Positions 44,873 to 54,526 of a stretch of DNA of 64,000 bases are shown piece after piece. The DNA comes from Sabellastarte sp. h YS-2021 (Eukaryota; Annelida; Polychaeta; Sabellida; Sabellidae): contig OZ024938.1 in NCBI GenBank assembly GCA_964017235.1, positions 8,671,454 through 8,735,453 of the forward strand. Reading direction: 5' to 3'. Under the pieces are notes generated by a model. That model was not told where the DNA came from. It saw only the letters and a list, made by a program, of their open reading frames with translations, and ran no database searches. The position numbers and the translations under genes were made by a program. Each line of letters opens with the position of its first letter. Position 1 is the stretch's first letter.

Positions 44873-45218
44873 CATATCCTTTTCAAACAAGCACACCAAT
44901 ATTTGGTATTCACAGAGCACTCAGACATGTTGGGAGATATCAGCTTATTGGGTAGTTAAGCATGGTAACATAAAAACCAGTATGTATATATATATATATG
45001 AGTACATAATCTAAACTGAAACTTTGTCTTGTGAGCTGAAAGTTTTCCCTAGTTACAAAGAAACTTGTGCCTTTAGCAAGGCTTGTGACTAATCAAATGT
45101 GAATATAAGAAGATCTGCACGTTAATATAATTTTATACCTTATACATGATACCTTATACCTTACCATATAATGCCTGATGGCACTTGGGCAGTTTTTGAT
45201 TTTTTGTTGGGCATAAAT

Positions 45219-45404
45219 TGCTGTATGCCATTTGGGTGGCATTGGGCTCATTTCGGTTCCCCCTGTCCTTGCCTTTAGTATGAATACTAATTTGCATATA
45301 CAATAGCCATTGGTCAAGACTGACCAGCGGGAGACCTCTCTGTTTTACAGGTTTCAATCCTCCATTCTGTCATTGGAAAGCAACGAGGACACAACACATT
45401 TTCT
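45219..45404 (+). repeat. Split direct repeat A1
   Basis: Left terminal repeat of the Ngaro-like element, starting TGCTGTATGCC and ending ACACATTTTCT. Matches A2 over the full 186 bp by eye. Confidence 0.88.
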
Positions 45405-45689
45405 TTTATAGAGTTATATGCTTTGCAATACTACACGTGGTGATTCATCAGACTGTATGGTTTTCTTTTTACGTTATTTTATGCTTTAGTATTTTATATT
45501 ATATGTTTATAATTTATTTGTGTTCCTCGCGATACTGTATTATTCGCCAATGACAAAGGACATTGTTTCAAGCCAATAGTTTTTATATTGCATTTATGAA
45601 CAAATTTTACGTATTTATTGTGTAACTATTTTAACATATTGATTTAGTGTTTGTTTTGTGTTTTTTTTTGTTTTTATTCATGACTCGTT

Positions 45690-46883
45690 ATGTACAATTT
45701 GAGGTCAAATAAAAAAGACACTATACAACTCCCCGTGCATATTCAAATCACAGATGATGAACAATTTTTGACTGATCTGTTGAATCAAAATTCGTTTATC
45801 TCTAACAGTACTGCAAATATGTCGGATTCTGTGCATGAAAGTTCGGATAGTGAGGTAGATTATGATGCTTTGCTTCAGGATTCGGATAATGAAACACAGT
45901 CCACTTCTGCAAAAAATAACAAGGAATCGGACACTACATGTTCGGATAACATGGATATCAGTTCACAGTTCAAGGTGCAATCAGTCATAAACACACAAAT
46001 TCTAGAACAATTGCAAAAAATTGGGAAAAGACTCGATAAGATTGAAAATGTGGAGTGTAAAAAGACATCGGATAAAACCAAAATCAAAGGGCTTAAAGGT
46101 GTTGCAAAGTCAAAGAAATTGCTTTCAACAAAATCGGATTCGAAGTCGGATTCAAAAGTCGAAGTACAGGCGGCCAAACTTCCCACCATTGATTCACTTA
46201 AAGAAGATGCCATGATTCAGTCCAAAGTAGAACAGAGGCTGTTAGAATTATCAGAATTGGCTAAAACAGGTACTACGCAAAAATTAAAGTCACAAAGAGG
46301 TGGACAAGTTGAAGTTATAGTCAAAAATAGGGTCAAGTGGCCTCACGAATATGTTTTATCTGGTCTTAACAAAGAAAGAGTTTCATGTGACCAACTGTCG
46401 GTTACCCAGTGGGTGGCTGGCTTTGCTCGCACCATGAGGGATGAGTCGGATCCGGAAATTAGACAGTACATGCTTGATTATATGATCTCCCTCATGGATG
46501 ATGCTAACGATTTCTCATGGATTTCGGCCAAAGCCAGCCACGCAGTGCTACTATGTTGCATGGAACAAGGTGAAATCAAATCATATTCGGATGTTTTGGC
46601 AATTGATCGCATTAGGAGAGCCAATGCGCAAAAACATGTGGCTACTTCAGTGGCTACTTCCCCTCAAAACTCGGGTCTTCCCAGGAAGTTTGGTAAGACC
46701 ACAAAGTCTATGCCCTGTACATATTTCAACCAGGGAACATGTTTGCAGAAAAAATCTCATGAGACCAGGGGGGTCCTTTATAAACATATCTGTGCCTCAT
46801 GTTTTGCCTCAGCTGGCAAAACCTTTCCACATGCTGAGCTGGAATGTAAAAACAAACACAAAAGCCAGTCAAAAAACGAGTAG
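45690..46883 (+). CDS. Ngaro-like ORF1 (gag-like nucleic-acid-binding protein), 397 aa
   Basis: Probable structural protein of the retrotransposon. The N-terminal third is acidic and Ser-rich. A predicted helical stretch (residues about 92-115, INTQILEQLQKIGKRLDKIE) could be a coiled coil. The middle (about 208-300) has VKNRVKWPHEYVLSG and VTQWVAGFARTMRDE, typical of DIRS/Ngaro ORF1. The C-terminus carries a Cys/His cluster, Cys343, Cys351, His357, His366, Cys368, Cys371, His381 and Cys386, starting CTYFNQGTC and ending LECKNK, likely zinc-binding. First ATG of the long frame used; the 285-bp leader after A1 has no competing frame. Ends in TAG two bases before the ATG of ORF2. Confidence 0.85.
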   Translation: MYNLRSNKKDTIQLPVHIQITDDEQFLTDLLNQNSFISNSTANMSDSVHESSDSEVDYDALLQDSDNETQSTSAKNNKESDTTCSDNMDISSQFKVQSVINTQILEQLQKIGKRLDKIENVECKKTSDKTKIKGLKGVAKSKKLLSTKSDSKSDSKVEVQAAKLPTIDSLKEDAMIQSKVEQRLLELSELAKTGTTQKLKSQRGGQVEVIVKNRVKWPHEYVLSGLNKERVSCDQLSVTQWVAGFARTMRDESDPEIRQYMLDYMISLMDDANDFSWISAKASHAVLLCCMEQGEIKSYSDVLAIDRIRRANAQKHVATSVATSPQNSGLPRKFGKTTKSMPCTYFNQGTCLQKKSHETRGVLYKHICASCFASAGKTFPHAELECKNKHKSQSKNE

Positions 46884-46885
46884 CT

Positions 46886-48037
46886 TTGGGTGGCCACAAA
46901 CAGGGGTTCACCCATAAGGATCGTTTTTTCGTGAATACAAATACTAATTTTCAGCAGGTCAACCAACAATTTTCAGCCACACGTGACATATGGCTCAAAT
47001 GGTTTATGATCGACAGATCATTCAATACTTCTGTTGATCATAGATCATATGCTGAGGTAGTACAAAAGAATTCCAAAAATGAATTCACAGTTCTTCCCCA
47101 GCAAAATAAAACTAAAAATCTTACTCCCCACACCATACCATCTGTTCAACAGAAACAGATACATTGCGTTCCTTCTAAATGCGTCCCCGAACGCAATCTT
47201 AACAAACCTAGGCTTCATTGTAAGGGCTTGCCTCATGAAGGCAATGGTGCTTCCAAAGGAAAGTCCTATACGCAAGAGTTCCATTTGCCAGTAAAAAATA
47301 GATATGAAGTGTTACATTCCAATGCAGACACTGAACCAAAGCATTTGTCTCATCAACATGGTACTTCTTGTGTTACAACTTTGGGAGGTAACAAAAACAA
47401 AAATGGAAACAAATTGGGCAAAAATCCATGTGATGTGCATACTCCTGATACTACTTTCAATATTTCGACACAGCAAAACAACAAAATTGGGAATAAATTG
47501 GGAAAAGTTACACAGGAGATACCACATACAGGAACTATACATCAGTGCAGCAACCAGGTTACAGATTTTATGGTCAATAAAAATGACTCGGATCAAAAAT
47601 TGGGCGAAATATTGCTGCAAACTGAGACGTCTGATATTGACAATCAAGCACACAGGGCTTCTATAGATACTGAATTGGTAGACAAACAACCAGTCTCCAT
47701 TAGTCATGATTTAGCATGCATGGAGCAGAATGGTAATGACAAATATGTCTACCTTTATGATGTCAATAATTCCCCTGCCAAGCGTAAACGTAACATACCT
47801 GGTTATATTTATCAGAGTAAATCATTATGTCAGGATTATGCAAAATGTGTTCAACAAAATGGTAAGGATTTCGGGTTCTTACCTTTGAACAATCTTATGA
47901 CTTATATAGGTGAGGAAGTTACTTGGCAGGAGGTTCCTTCTATTATTGAAGCCCATAAAATAGTCAGAAATTCTGCTATGCCTAACTTCATGGGGGTTAG
48001 AATTCCTGTTGATAGTCAGCTAAATATTAATGCTTGA
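46886..48037 (+). CDS. Ngaro-like ORF2, N-terminal part of the polymerase polyprotein, 383 aa
   Basis: Starts two bases after ORF1 stops and in another frame. Most of it is hydrophilic, rich in Asn, Lys and Gln, without a recognised domain; NKLGK recurs at least twice around residues 170-200. The last 60 residues (GEEVTWQEVPSIIEAHKIV, PNFMGVRIPV) are the segment that in DIRS/Ngaro proteins comes directly before the reverse transcriptase. It stops at TGA 48035-48037 exactly where the RT frame opens, one frame back. So ORF2 and ORF3 were probably one protein, split here by a one-base loss or joined by a -1 shift. Confidence 0.72.
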   Translation: MGGHKQGFTHKDRFFVNTNTNFQQVNQQFSATRDIWLKWFMIDRSFNTSVDHRSYAEVVQKNSKNEFTVLPQQNKTKNLTPHTIPSVQQKQIHCVPSKCVPERNLNKPRLHCKGLPHEGNGASKGKSYTQEFHLPVKNRYEVLHSNADTEPKHLSHQHGTSCVTTLGGNKNKNGNKLGKNPCDVHTPDTTFNISTQQNNKIGNKLGKVTQEIPHTGTIHQCSNQVTDFMVNKNDSDQKLGEILLQTETSDIDNQAHRASIDTELVDKQPVSISHDLACMEQNGNDKYVYLYDVNNSPAKRKRNIPGYIYQSKSLCQDYAKCVQQNGKDFGFLPLNNLMTYIGEEVTWQEVPSIIEAHKIVRNSAMPNFMGVRIPVDSQLNINA

Positions 48038-49575
48038 AATTATACCTTGCCCAGTATTGGGATAAACAAATTGTTGATCTGTTGCAATATGGCTTTCCTT
48101 TGGATTTTGATAGATCACAATTACTGCAAAGTACGTATGTTAACCATTCTTCTGCTTTAAAGTTCCCAGATCATGTACAAAATTATATTCAAACTGAGAA
48201 ACAATATGAAGCCATCTTGGGTCCTTTTCACGAGCTTCCTTTTCAATGTCATGTTTCACCTTTTTTAACTAGAGATAAGCCTAACTCTAATAATAGAAGG
48301 GTTATACTTGACTTAAGTTTTCCTAAAGGTACATCAGTTAATGATGGAGTTCAAAAAGACATATATTTAAATACATATTTTGAACTTAATTATCCCTCTG
48401 TTGATACCGTCGTTAACCGTCTGAGGAACTTAGGTACTGAGGCACTTCTGTATAAGGTTGATATTAGTCGTGCCTTTAGACACATTAGGATTGATCCTGG
48501 GGACTTAGATCTTCTAGGTCTTAAGCATAATCAATACTTCATTGATCGTACGCTGCCGTTCGGATTTCGTCACGGTTCCGTATTTTTTCAAAGGTGTACG
48601 GATGCAGTACGGTATATCATGAAAAATACTTTTCAGTTTCCCCATCTCTACAACTATATTGACGATCTGATATATACTGGCTTACCACAGCATATATATA
48701 GGTCCTACGATACTCTCATTGCTTTGTTGCAAGAATTAGGCCTAGAAATTAGTCAATCTAAATTAGTAGCCCCTACAACTACTGCAATATGTTTGGGAAT
48801 TGAAATTGATAATATAAATCGTACACTGAAAGTACCAACTGATAAATTGTTGGAAATTCAACAAATTTGTAAAAAATTCGCCTGTAAGACTAGGGTTACC
48901 AAAAATCAATTGCAATCCCTGTTGGGATCTTTGCTTTACATAACTAAATGTGTTAAACCAGCAAGATTTTTCCTTAATAGAATGCTTCAATTACTCAGAG
49001 ATCATACAGACAAGTCAGTCATTCTTCTAAATTCTGCTTTTCACAGGGACCTAAATTGGTTCAACACTTTCCTCCTCCAGTTCAATGGAGTTACCTTTTT
49101 CGATTATAAACCACCGCATCATACTGTGTACCTTGATGCATGTTTAACTGGCTTTGGTGCAGTTTTCGCAAATAAAGTTTATGCTCTTCCAATTCCTCTG
49201 GCATTTAAAAATTATACAATAGTTCATTTAGAAATCTTAAATATAGTTGTGGCCATAAAAATTTGGGGCGACACTTGGAAAAACCAAGTTATTGATATTC
49301 AGTGTGATAATATGGCTGTTGTCGAAGTTCTTAGATCTGGTAGGGCTCGCGACTCCATTCTGGCCACTTGTGCAAGAAATATTTGGTTACTAACGGCTAT
49401 ATTTAACATACAATTGACTGTTACTCATATACCTGGGGCTCAGAATGAGGTAGCAGATTTGCTATCCAGATGGCAAGGCACAGATACTCAAATTAATAAG
49501 TTGTCATCTTATATTCACAATTATCAATGGATGCCAGTACATCTAGACCATACAAATTTGAATGAATATGTATAA
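48034..49575 (+). CDS. Ngaro-like reverse transcriptase-RNase H, 513 aa
   Basis: Copies the element's RNA into DNA and degrades the RNA. The frame opens with TTG at 48034, overlapping the ORF2 stop by four bases; no ATG is near, so a separate start is doubtful. Residues: YWDKQIVDLLQYGFPLDFD (8-26) at the front, VDISRAFRH (142-150, Asp143) as RT motif A, LPFGFRHGSVFFQRC (174-188) as motif B, NYIDDL (207-212) with the catalytic Asp pair 210-211. RNase H: YLDACLTGFGAVF (366-378, Asp368), Glu400, Asp425 in IQCDNMAVV, and ADLLSRW (474-480, Asp475). All expected catalytic residues are present. No methyltransferase domain follows. Same frame as the recombinase ORF, which starts 21 bases later. Confidence 0.9.
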   Translation: MKLYLAQYWDKQIVDLLQYGFPLDFDRSQLLQSTYVNHSSALKFPDHVQNYIQTEKQYEAILGPFHELPFQCHVSPFLTRDKPNSNNRRVILDLSFPKGTSVNDGVQKDIYLNTYFELNYPSVDTVVNRLRNLGTEALLYKVDISRAFRHIRIDPGDLDLLGLKHNQYFIDRTLPFGFRHGSVFFQRCTDAVRYIMKNTFQFPHLYNYIDDLIYTGLPQHIYRSYDTLIALLQELGLEISQSKLVAPTTTAICLGIEIDNINRTLKVPTDKLLEIQQICKKFACKTRVTKNQLQSLLGSLLYITKCVKPARFFLNRMLQLLRDHTDKSVILLNSAFHRDLNWFNTFLLQFNGVTFFDYKPPHHTVYLDACLTGFGAVFANKVYALPIPLAFKNYTIVHLEILNIVVAIKIWGDTWKNQVIDIQCDNMAVVEVLRSGRARDSILATCARNIWLLTAIFNIQLTVTHIPGAQNEVADLLSRWQGTDTQINKLSSYIHNYQWMPVHLDHTNLNEYV

Positions 49576-49596
49576 CATCCTCTTTGTATTGTAGAT

Positions 49597-50571
49597 ATGT
49601 CGCCACATGCTTCACAGTTTGCAGAATCAGCCTTGGATAGGCTCAAGAAAGGCTTTAGGCCAGCCACGTGGCTACAGTATCGCAGAATGTTTGCACAGTT
49701 CATAGCATTCTTAGAATATGAAAATACCCACGTTTTACAGGTGAATACTATTGTTTTGCTAGCTTTTATGGAGTTCTGTTATCAGAGTGGTCTCTCGCAG
49801 GCTAATATTTCTAATCATTTATCTGCTATCAGAGCAATGTTCATAGTGTATGGGCTAAATACTAAGCCTTTTCAAGATGAAAGAGTACCTTTGTACATTA
49901 AATCACTCAAAATTAATGCTAACTTCAAGCCAACCATGACAAAACTTGTGTCAATTGACATGTTACAACAAATTGTGTCACTATGTGACCAGAAACAGTT
50001 TCCAATTGTTTTTAAAGCATTGTATCTCTTCTGTTTTTTCTCATTCATGAGATTGTCAAATGTATTACCACATTCTGTTGCCCAATTTGATCTCACCAGA
50101 CACCTAACTAGAGGAGACGTCATTTTTGGTCAAAAAATATGTACTGTCATAGTTAAATGGTCCAAGACAATCCAGGATCGAAAAGAAACAACTACGATTT
50201 CATTGCCAATCTTGGGTGAATCAAACCTATGTCCTGTAGCAGCTTTAAAAGCCATGTATAGCATTCTGCCTGCTTCAAAAAATTCTCCATTATTTGTAGT
50301 GTATAGACAAGGCGTGTTGTTCCCTCTCACTGACTCTGCTGCCAGGAAGCATTTGAAGTCCATATCCACTATGCTCAATATATCTCCCCATTTAACATTC
50401 CATGCTTTCAGAAGATCGGCTACGACCTGGGCTTTTCACCATGGTGTATCCTTGCAAGAAATTATGAAGCACGGTACCTGGTCATCAGAAGCAGTTTGGA
50501 GATACATTAAGTCTGTCCCTTCCTCTTCATCTCAAGTTGCTCGTACTTTCCAATCCCATCTCTTCCTTTAG
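49597..50571 (+). CDS. Ngaro-like tyrosine recombinase, 324 aa
   Basis: Site-specific recombinase expected to insert the circular DNA copy. The N-terminal SAM-like DNA-binding domain spans about residues 1-105 (ATWLQYRRMFAQF). Catalytic set: Arg152 in FMRLSNVLP, Lys190 (or 187) in VKWSK, His269-x-x-Arg272 in FHAFRRSATTWAF, His292 and Trp295 in KHGTW, and the nucleophile Tyr303 in VWRYI. The length is usual and the frame is intact. ATG at 49597 follows the RT stop by 21 bases, and the bases just upstream (CTCTTTGTATTGTAG) look like a 3' splice site, so it might be made from a spliced RNA. B1 begins 13 bases after the stop. Confidence 0.9.
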   Translation: MSPHASQFAESALDRLKKGFRPATWLQYRRMFAQFIAFLEYENTHVLQVNTIVLLAFMEFCYQSGLSQANISNHLSAIRAMFIVYGLNTKPFQDERVPLYIKSLKINANFKPTMTKLVSIDMLQQIVSLCDQKQFPIVFKALYLFCFFSFMRLSNVLPHSVAQFDLTRHLTRGDVIFGQKICTVIVKWSKTIQDRKETTTISLPILGESNLCPVAALKAMYSILPASKNSPLFVVYRQGVLFPLTDSAARKHLKSISTMLNISPHLTFHAFRRSATTWAFHHGVSLQEIMKHGTWSSEAVWRYIKSVPSSSSQVARTFQSHLFL

Positions 50572-50584
50572 TTTGGCATTTGGC

Positions 50585-51285
50585 GCCCTATTTTGGCATA
50601 TTTTACATTTTTCATGATTAAATTATATATTGTACAAATACAGTTTCATATTAAGCCATGTATTTCTGTTTTAAAGTGATCTCTTATTACATAACATGGC
50701 TGCTCTGTCACCTTTTCATTGGGGAAGAGTATACAAATATTTTTCATAAACTTTGTTGTTTATTGGTTTCGGGTTTGCAAAGCTTATTTGTGCACCCGTA
50801 ACTACCTTGGGTTTACAAGGAAACTTGGGGTTGTATATTATTTTCATTTTTGGTTGGGCTCACCCCTACATTGTGTCTGTTTGCTATACGAGTGACAGGG
50901 TTTTAAAGTTGTATGCATATGCACAACTTCATAATGTCCTCGAGTACTGGACATGCTGTATTATCTTTAGGTCTTGGCCTACTGATTAAATTTTTAGGCA
51001 AAACGTTAGGTCAAAATTTTTGGCTCCCGGGCTAGCATACTTCTTGCTCACCCGATTGAGCCCAGTAATTTTCGGCACTTAGGGGTTAATACATTTTGGG
51101 GGATGTTATGTTAACAGTTGTTTGTCTGTTCGTTTTTCACAGACTTCATGAGATCACAATTAGTATTATATTATGTCTTGTATTACAATGAAATGTACAA
51201 TATAATAATATCAATTTGTAATCATAATAAAAATTATATAACCCATATTATTTCTTATTGCCTTGGGTGGGGGGAGCTGGAAATG
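50585..51285 (+). repeat. Split direct repeat B1
   Basis: 701 bp from GCCCTATTTTGGC to GCTGGAAATG. Matches B2 (52010-52710) base for base as far as I can read. It contains an open frame of 78 codons (50753-50989), duplicated in B2, that is hydrophobic but otherwise featureless. AATAAA at about 51227 could end element transcripts. Confidence 0.88.
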
Positions 51286-51471
51286 TGCTGTATGCCATTT
51301 GGGTGGCATTGGGCTCATTTCGGTTCCCCCTGTCCTTGCCTTTAGTATGAATACTAATTTGCATATACAATAGCCATTGGTCAAGACTGACCAGCGGGAG
51401 ACCTCTCTGTTTTACAGGTTTCAATCCTCCATTCTGTCATTGGAAAGCAACGAGGACACAACACATTTTCT
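51286..51471 (+). repeat. Split direct repeat A2
   Basis: 186-bp second copy of A1, joined directly to B1. The B1-A2 junction represents the joined ends expected in the circular form. Confidence 0.88.
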
Positions 51472-52009
51472 CCCTCCCCTCTGGTCTCATGAGTTCCCCA
51501 CCCCTCTAGTATGCGTGAACAGACTACTGCTTTTTCCTTCTGTATTTTCAGGGTAAGATGCAATGATGTCTTCATCTGGGCAAGGACCTGGGTGGAGCAG
51601 ATAGTAGTATCATCAGTGATAGCTGGATGTGACCTCACGTTGCCTGGATCCAATGTTTTTGTATCTGCTTGGTTTCTGGCTCTGCCATTATGAAAGTGTC
51701 TTTTATAAGACGTATTGGAACAGTCTGGTCTCTCAGCATTATCTTAATATTGATATTGACACTTGTAGTTCACATATACACTTTTAACATGTATGCTCAT
51801 GATGTAATACATATTAAAAATTTTGCTAATCCTGTAACTTGGCATATAACTTGAGTTCAGGGCCAGGGGTATGTCTTCTCCACCAATTGATTCGGGTCAT
51901 CATATAATGTCTAGTTGTCCTACACGTTTCCTCCTATGTTAAATAACAGACATGTAATTTGTCACTTATTCATAACGAGCCATGCTTTCTTTTAGTTTTT
52001 TATTGTTGT
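51472..52009 (+). other. Unique spacer between A2 and B2 with a 61-codon frame
   Basis: 538 bp present once in the element. 51669-51854 could code for a 61-aa peptide with one strong hydrophobic segment (SLSIILILILTLVVHIYTF). There is no known counterpart; it may be chance or a small passenger protein. Confidence 0.5.
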
Positions 52010-52710
52010 GCCCTATTTTGGCATATTTTACATTTTTCATGATTAAATTATATATTGTACAAATACAGTTTCATATTAAGCCATGTATTTCTGTTTTAAA
52101 GTGATCTCTTATTACATAACATGGCTGCTCTGTCACCTTTTCATTGGGGAAGAGTATACAAATATTTTTCATAAACTTTGTTGTTTATTGGTTTCGGGTT
52201 TGCAAAGCTTATTTGTGCACCCGTAACTACCTTGGGTTTACAAGGAAACTTGGGGTTGTATATTATTTTCATTTTTGGTTGGGCTCACCCCTACATTGTG
52301 TCTGTTTGCTATACGAGTGACAGGGTTTTAAAGTTGTATGCATATGCACAACTTCATAATGTCCTCGAGTACTGGACATGCTGTATTATCTTTAGGTCTT
52401 GGCCTACTGATTAAATTTTTAGGCAAAACGTTAGGTCAAAATTTTTGGCTCCCGGGCTAGCATACTTCTTGCTCACCCGATTGAGCCCAGTAATTTTCGG
52501 CACTTAGGGGTTAATACATTTTGGGGGATGTTATGTTAACAGTTGTTTGTCTGTTCGTTTTTCACAGACTTCATGAGATCACAATTAGTATTATATTATG
52601 TCTTGTATTACAATGAAATGTACAATATAATAATATCAATTTGTAATCATAATAAAAATTATATAACCCATATTATTTCTTATTGCCTTGGGTGGGGGGA
52701 GCTGGAAATG
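52010..52710 (+). repeat. Split direct repeat B2
   Basis: Right end of the Ngaro-like element. After GCTGGAAATG at 52701-52710 the sequence leaves the repeat (AGTGTAAC). Confidence 0.88.
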
Positions 52711-52864
52711 AGTGTAACAAATGCCCTGGTATTTTTCCTACAATAGATCAGTGTAACAACATAAACATTACCCATAATACCCACAAATTAGTTGTAAATA
52801 CTTTATTTGGAAGATATAAAATAATGAAAACAGTCAATCAAGGTGTTCTGCATAAATTGTTGAT

Positions 52865-53940
52865 TTCAGCCTAGGTATTAATTTGAACCAGGTATTAATT
52901 TAAACCAAAAATGTTAACTTGAACCATGCTTTTATTTGTACCAGTTGTTAACTTAACCAGTCTTTAGTTTAAGCCAGGAATTAATTTTTAATCCATGTAT
53001 TACTTTGAAATAAGGGTCAATTTGAACCAATATATGTTAATTTGAATTAAGATTTAATTTGACCCTGCTTTAATTTAATACTAGCTTCTAATTTAAACCA
53101 GGTGTTACGGATATTTTAATTTGAACCAAGCTTTAATTTAAACCTAGCATTTAATTGAACCCAGGTGTTATTTCAACCAAGCCTTTTTAAAAAGTTCCCT
53201 TTAATTTAAACCAAGGTGATAAGTTTTAAAACAGACTTTATTTTTAACTAGGTGTTTATTGGAACCAGCTGTTAATTTAAACCAGGCATTAATATGCACC
53301 AGGGGCTAAAAGTTGAGTCTAGGTGTTAATTTAAACCAGGCTTTAAAAATAAAACAAAGTGTTACTTTAAAACAAACGTAATGAACCATTCACACTACAG
53401 ACAGTGAGTCTCGCGGTAAAAGATTCGTCAGAGTTGGTGGAACCGCCTCCAAGGACGCCACATACCTTCCCGGATTTGGTCTAGTATTCACACAACAGGT
53501 GGTATAATCCGTGGTTATAGGCATTTGGTGAAGTGTCCCTATCCTTCAACTAACGTCCAAGGTTCATATGTGACCCTGTGATACGGTGGCGAAATGTCCA
53601 TTTTCCTCCACTCACCTTATGTCGCCGTGTTACACTGAAAGACGACTGACTCACAACCTTATATACACTGTGGACTACGCCTTCAGTTACCGTACCAAGA
53701 CATTTATTCTGTGCATGCCGGCTTTCATCTGGGCATGCTCAGGGATTTCAAAGATCAGAGGCAGAAATTTTAAACATTTTAAAAACTTGTTGAAGGACGG
53801 GGACATTTTACCAAATGTGGACTACCGGAGTAGGGGGGGGGGGGGAGTTGGGGTACCACCTGTAGTGTGAATGAGGTACCAAATTGTACCCAGGCGTTAA
53901 TTTCAGTCAACCTTAATTTGACCTCTGGCTAGATTTTGAA
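52865..53940. repeat. Degenerate array of TTAATTTGAACCAGG words, split by a MITE
   Basis: Some 25 imperfect units of 16-20 bp fill 52865-53382 and resume at 53881-53940 (ACCCAGGCGTTAATTTCAG). The inserted element is at 53383-53880. Not coding in any frame over its length. Confidence 0.72.
53383..53880. mobile_element. MITE, CACTACAGGCG family (copy 3)
   Basis: Left GAACCATTCACACTACAG; right, reverse-complemented, GGTACCTCATTCACACTACAG. The interior shares CTCACCTTATGTCGCCGT and AAAGATCAGAGGCAGA with copy 1 at 10712-11184. A run of 13 G lies at 53833-53845. Confidence 0.7.
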
Positions 53941-53944
53941 AAAC

Positions 53945-54480
53945 ACATTTAGCAATGCTATATTCTGCTTATTCAACTCAAACTAAAACACAACTAAACA
54001 TAAAAAATACAAAATGGCCTTTAACACAAATCTGGTCAAAACATAAATCAGTTTAAGTGTGTATATTCAGAGTTTTTTTTTTCAAATGTCAAAATTTATT
54101 TAGACTATGGGAATTTTTATAAACAACATATTCACAATATTTTTACGTCCCAAAATCTTAACATATGTCCTAATAAATACATTTAACTACATAAGACCAA
54201 ACATGTATTTTGTTGTTAAAAACTATCATCGTATTACATGATATTTGCGACCTCCCACTTTTCACATAATACATAAAAAATCCATGAAGAAATACAATGC
54301 TATACAAAGCCTGGACCTGTCAATCAAAATGAAGTATTTACTTCTTTTCGTTGTTTTGACAAAACCAAATTTAAAAAAAACAAAACAAAGAAAGACAACA
54401 CCATAGATGCATAGATCTCATCTACATTTTTTCCGGCCAAAGTTTTAGAAGCATTGAAAGAAAACATTATTTTTTTGTGT
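53945..54480. other. Unassigned
   Basis: AT-rich; nothing recognised. Confidence 0.35.
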
Positions 54481-54526
54481 TTTTAGAGGCTCTTTCAATC
54501 CAAACTGTTTACTTTTGTGGGTAGTT

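Larger units (their letters stand above)
45219..52710 (+). mobile_element. Ngaro-type tyrosine-recombinase retrotransposon with split direct repeats
   Basis: A 7.5-kb element of the DIRS order. Layout: A1 (45219-45404), leader, gag-like ORF1 (45690-46883), ORF2 (46886-48037), RT-RNase H (48034-49575), tyrosine recombinase (49597-50571), B1 (50585-51285), A2 (51286-51471), a 538-bp unique spacer, B2 (52010-52710). A1 and A2 are both 186 bp, B1 and B2 both 701 bp, and by eye each pair is identical, so insertion looks recent. Split direct repeats, the absence of a visible methyltransferase domain and the absence of flanking duplications fit Ngaro-like elements better than DIRS1 (inverted termini) or LTR elements. 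Insertion is known for this order to use a circular DNA and the recombinase, not an integrase. One frame break (see ORF2/ORF3) may disable it. Confidence 0.88.

Noticed and set aside
50753..50989. 78-aa hydrophobic protein duplicated in B1 and B2
   Set aside because: Its duplication comes from the repeat itself; no family, no evidence of selection.
45219..51471. A1 and A2 as LTRs of a retrovirus-like element
   Set aside because: There is more element (B2) beyond A2, a tyrosine recombinase in place of an integrase, no protease, and no flanking duplication.
45219..52710. DIRS1-type element
   Set aside because: The repeats are direct and split, not inverted; no methyltransferase domain follows RNase H.
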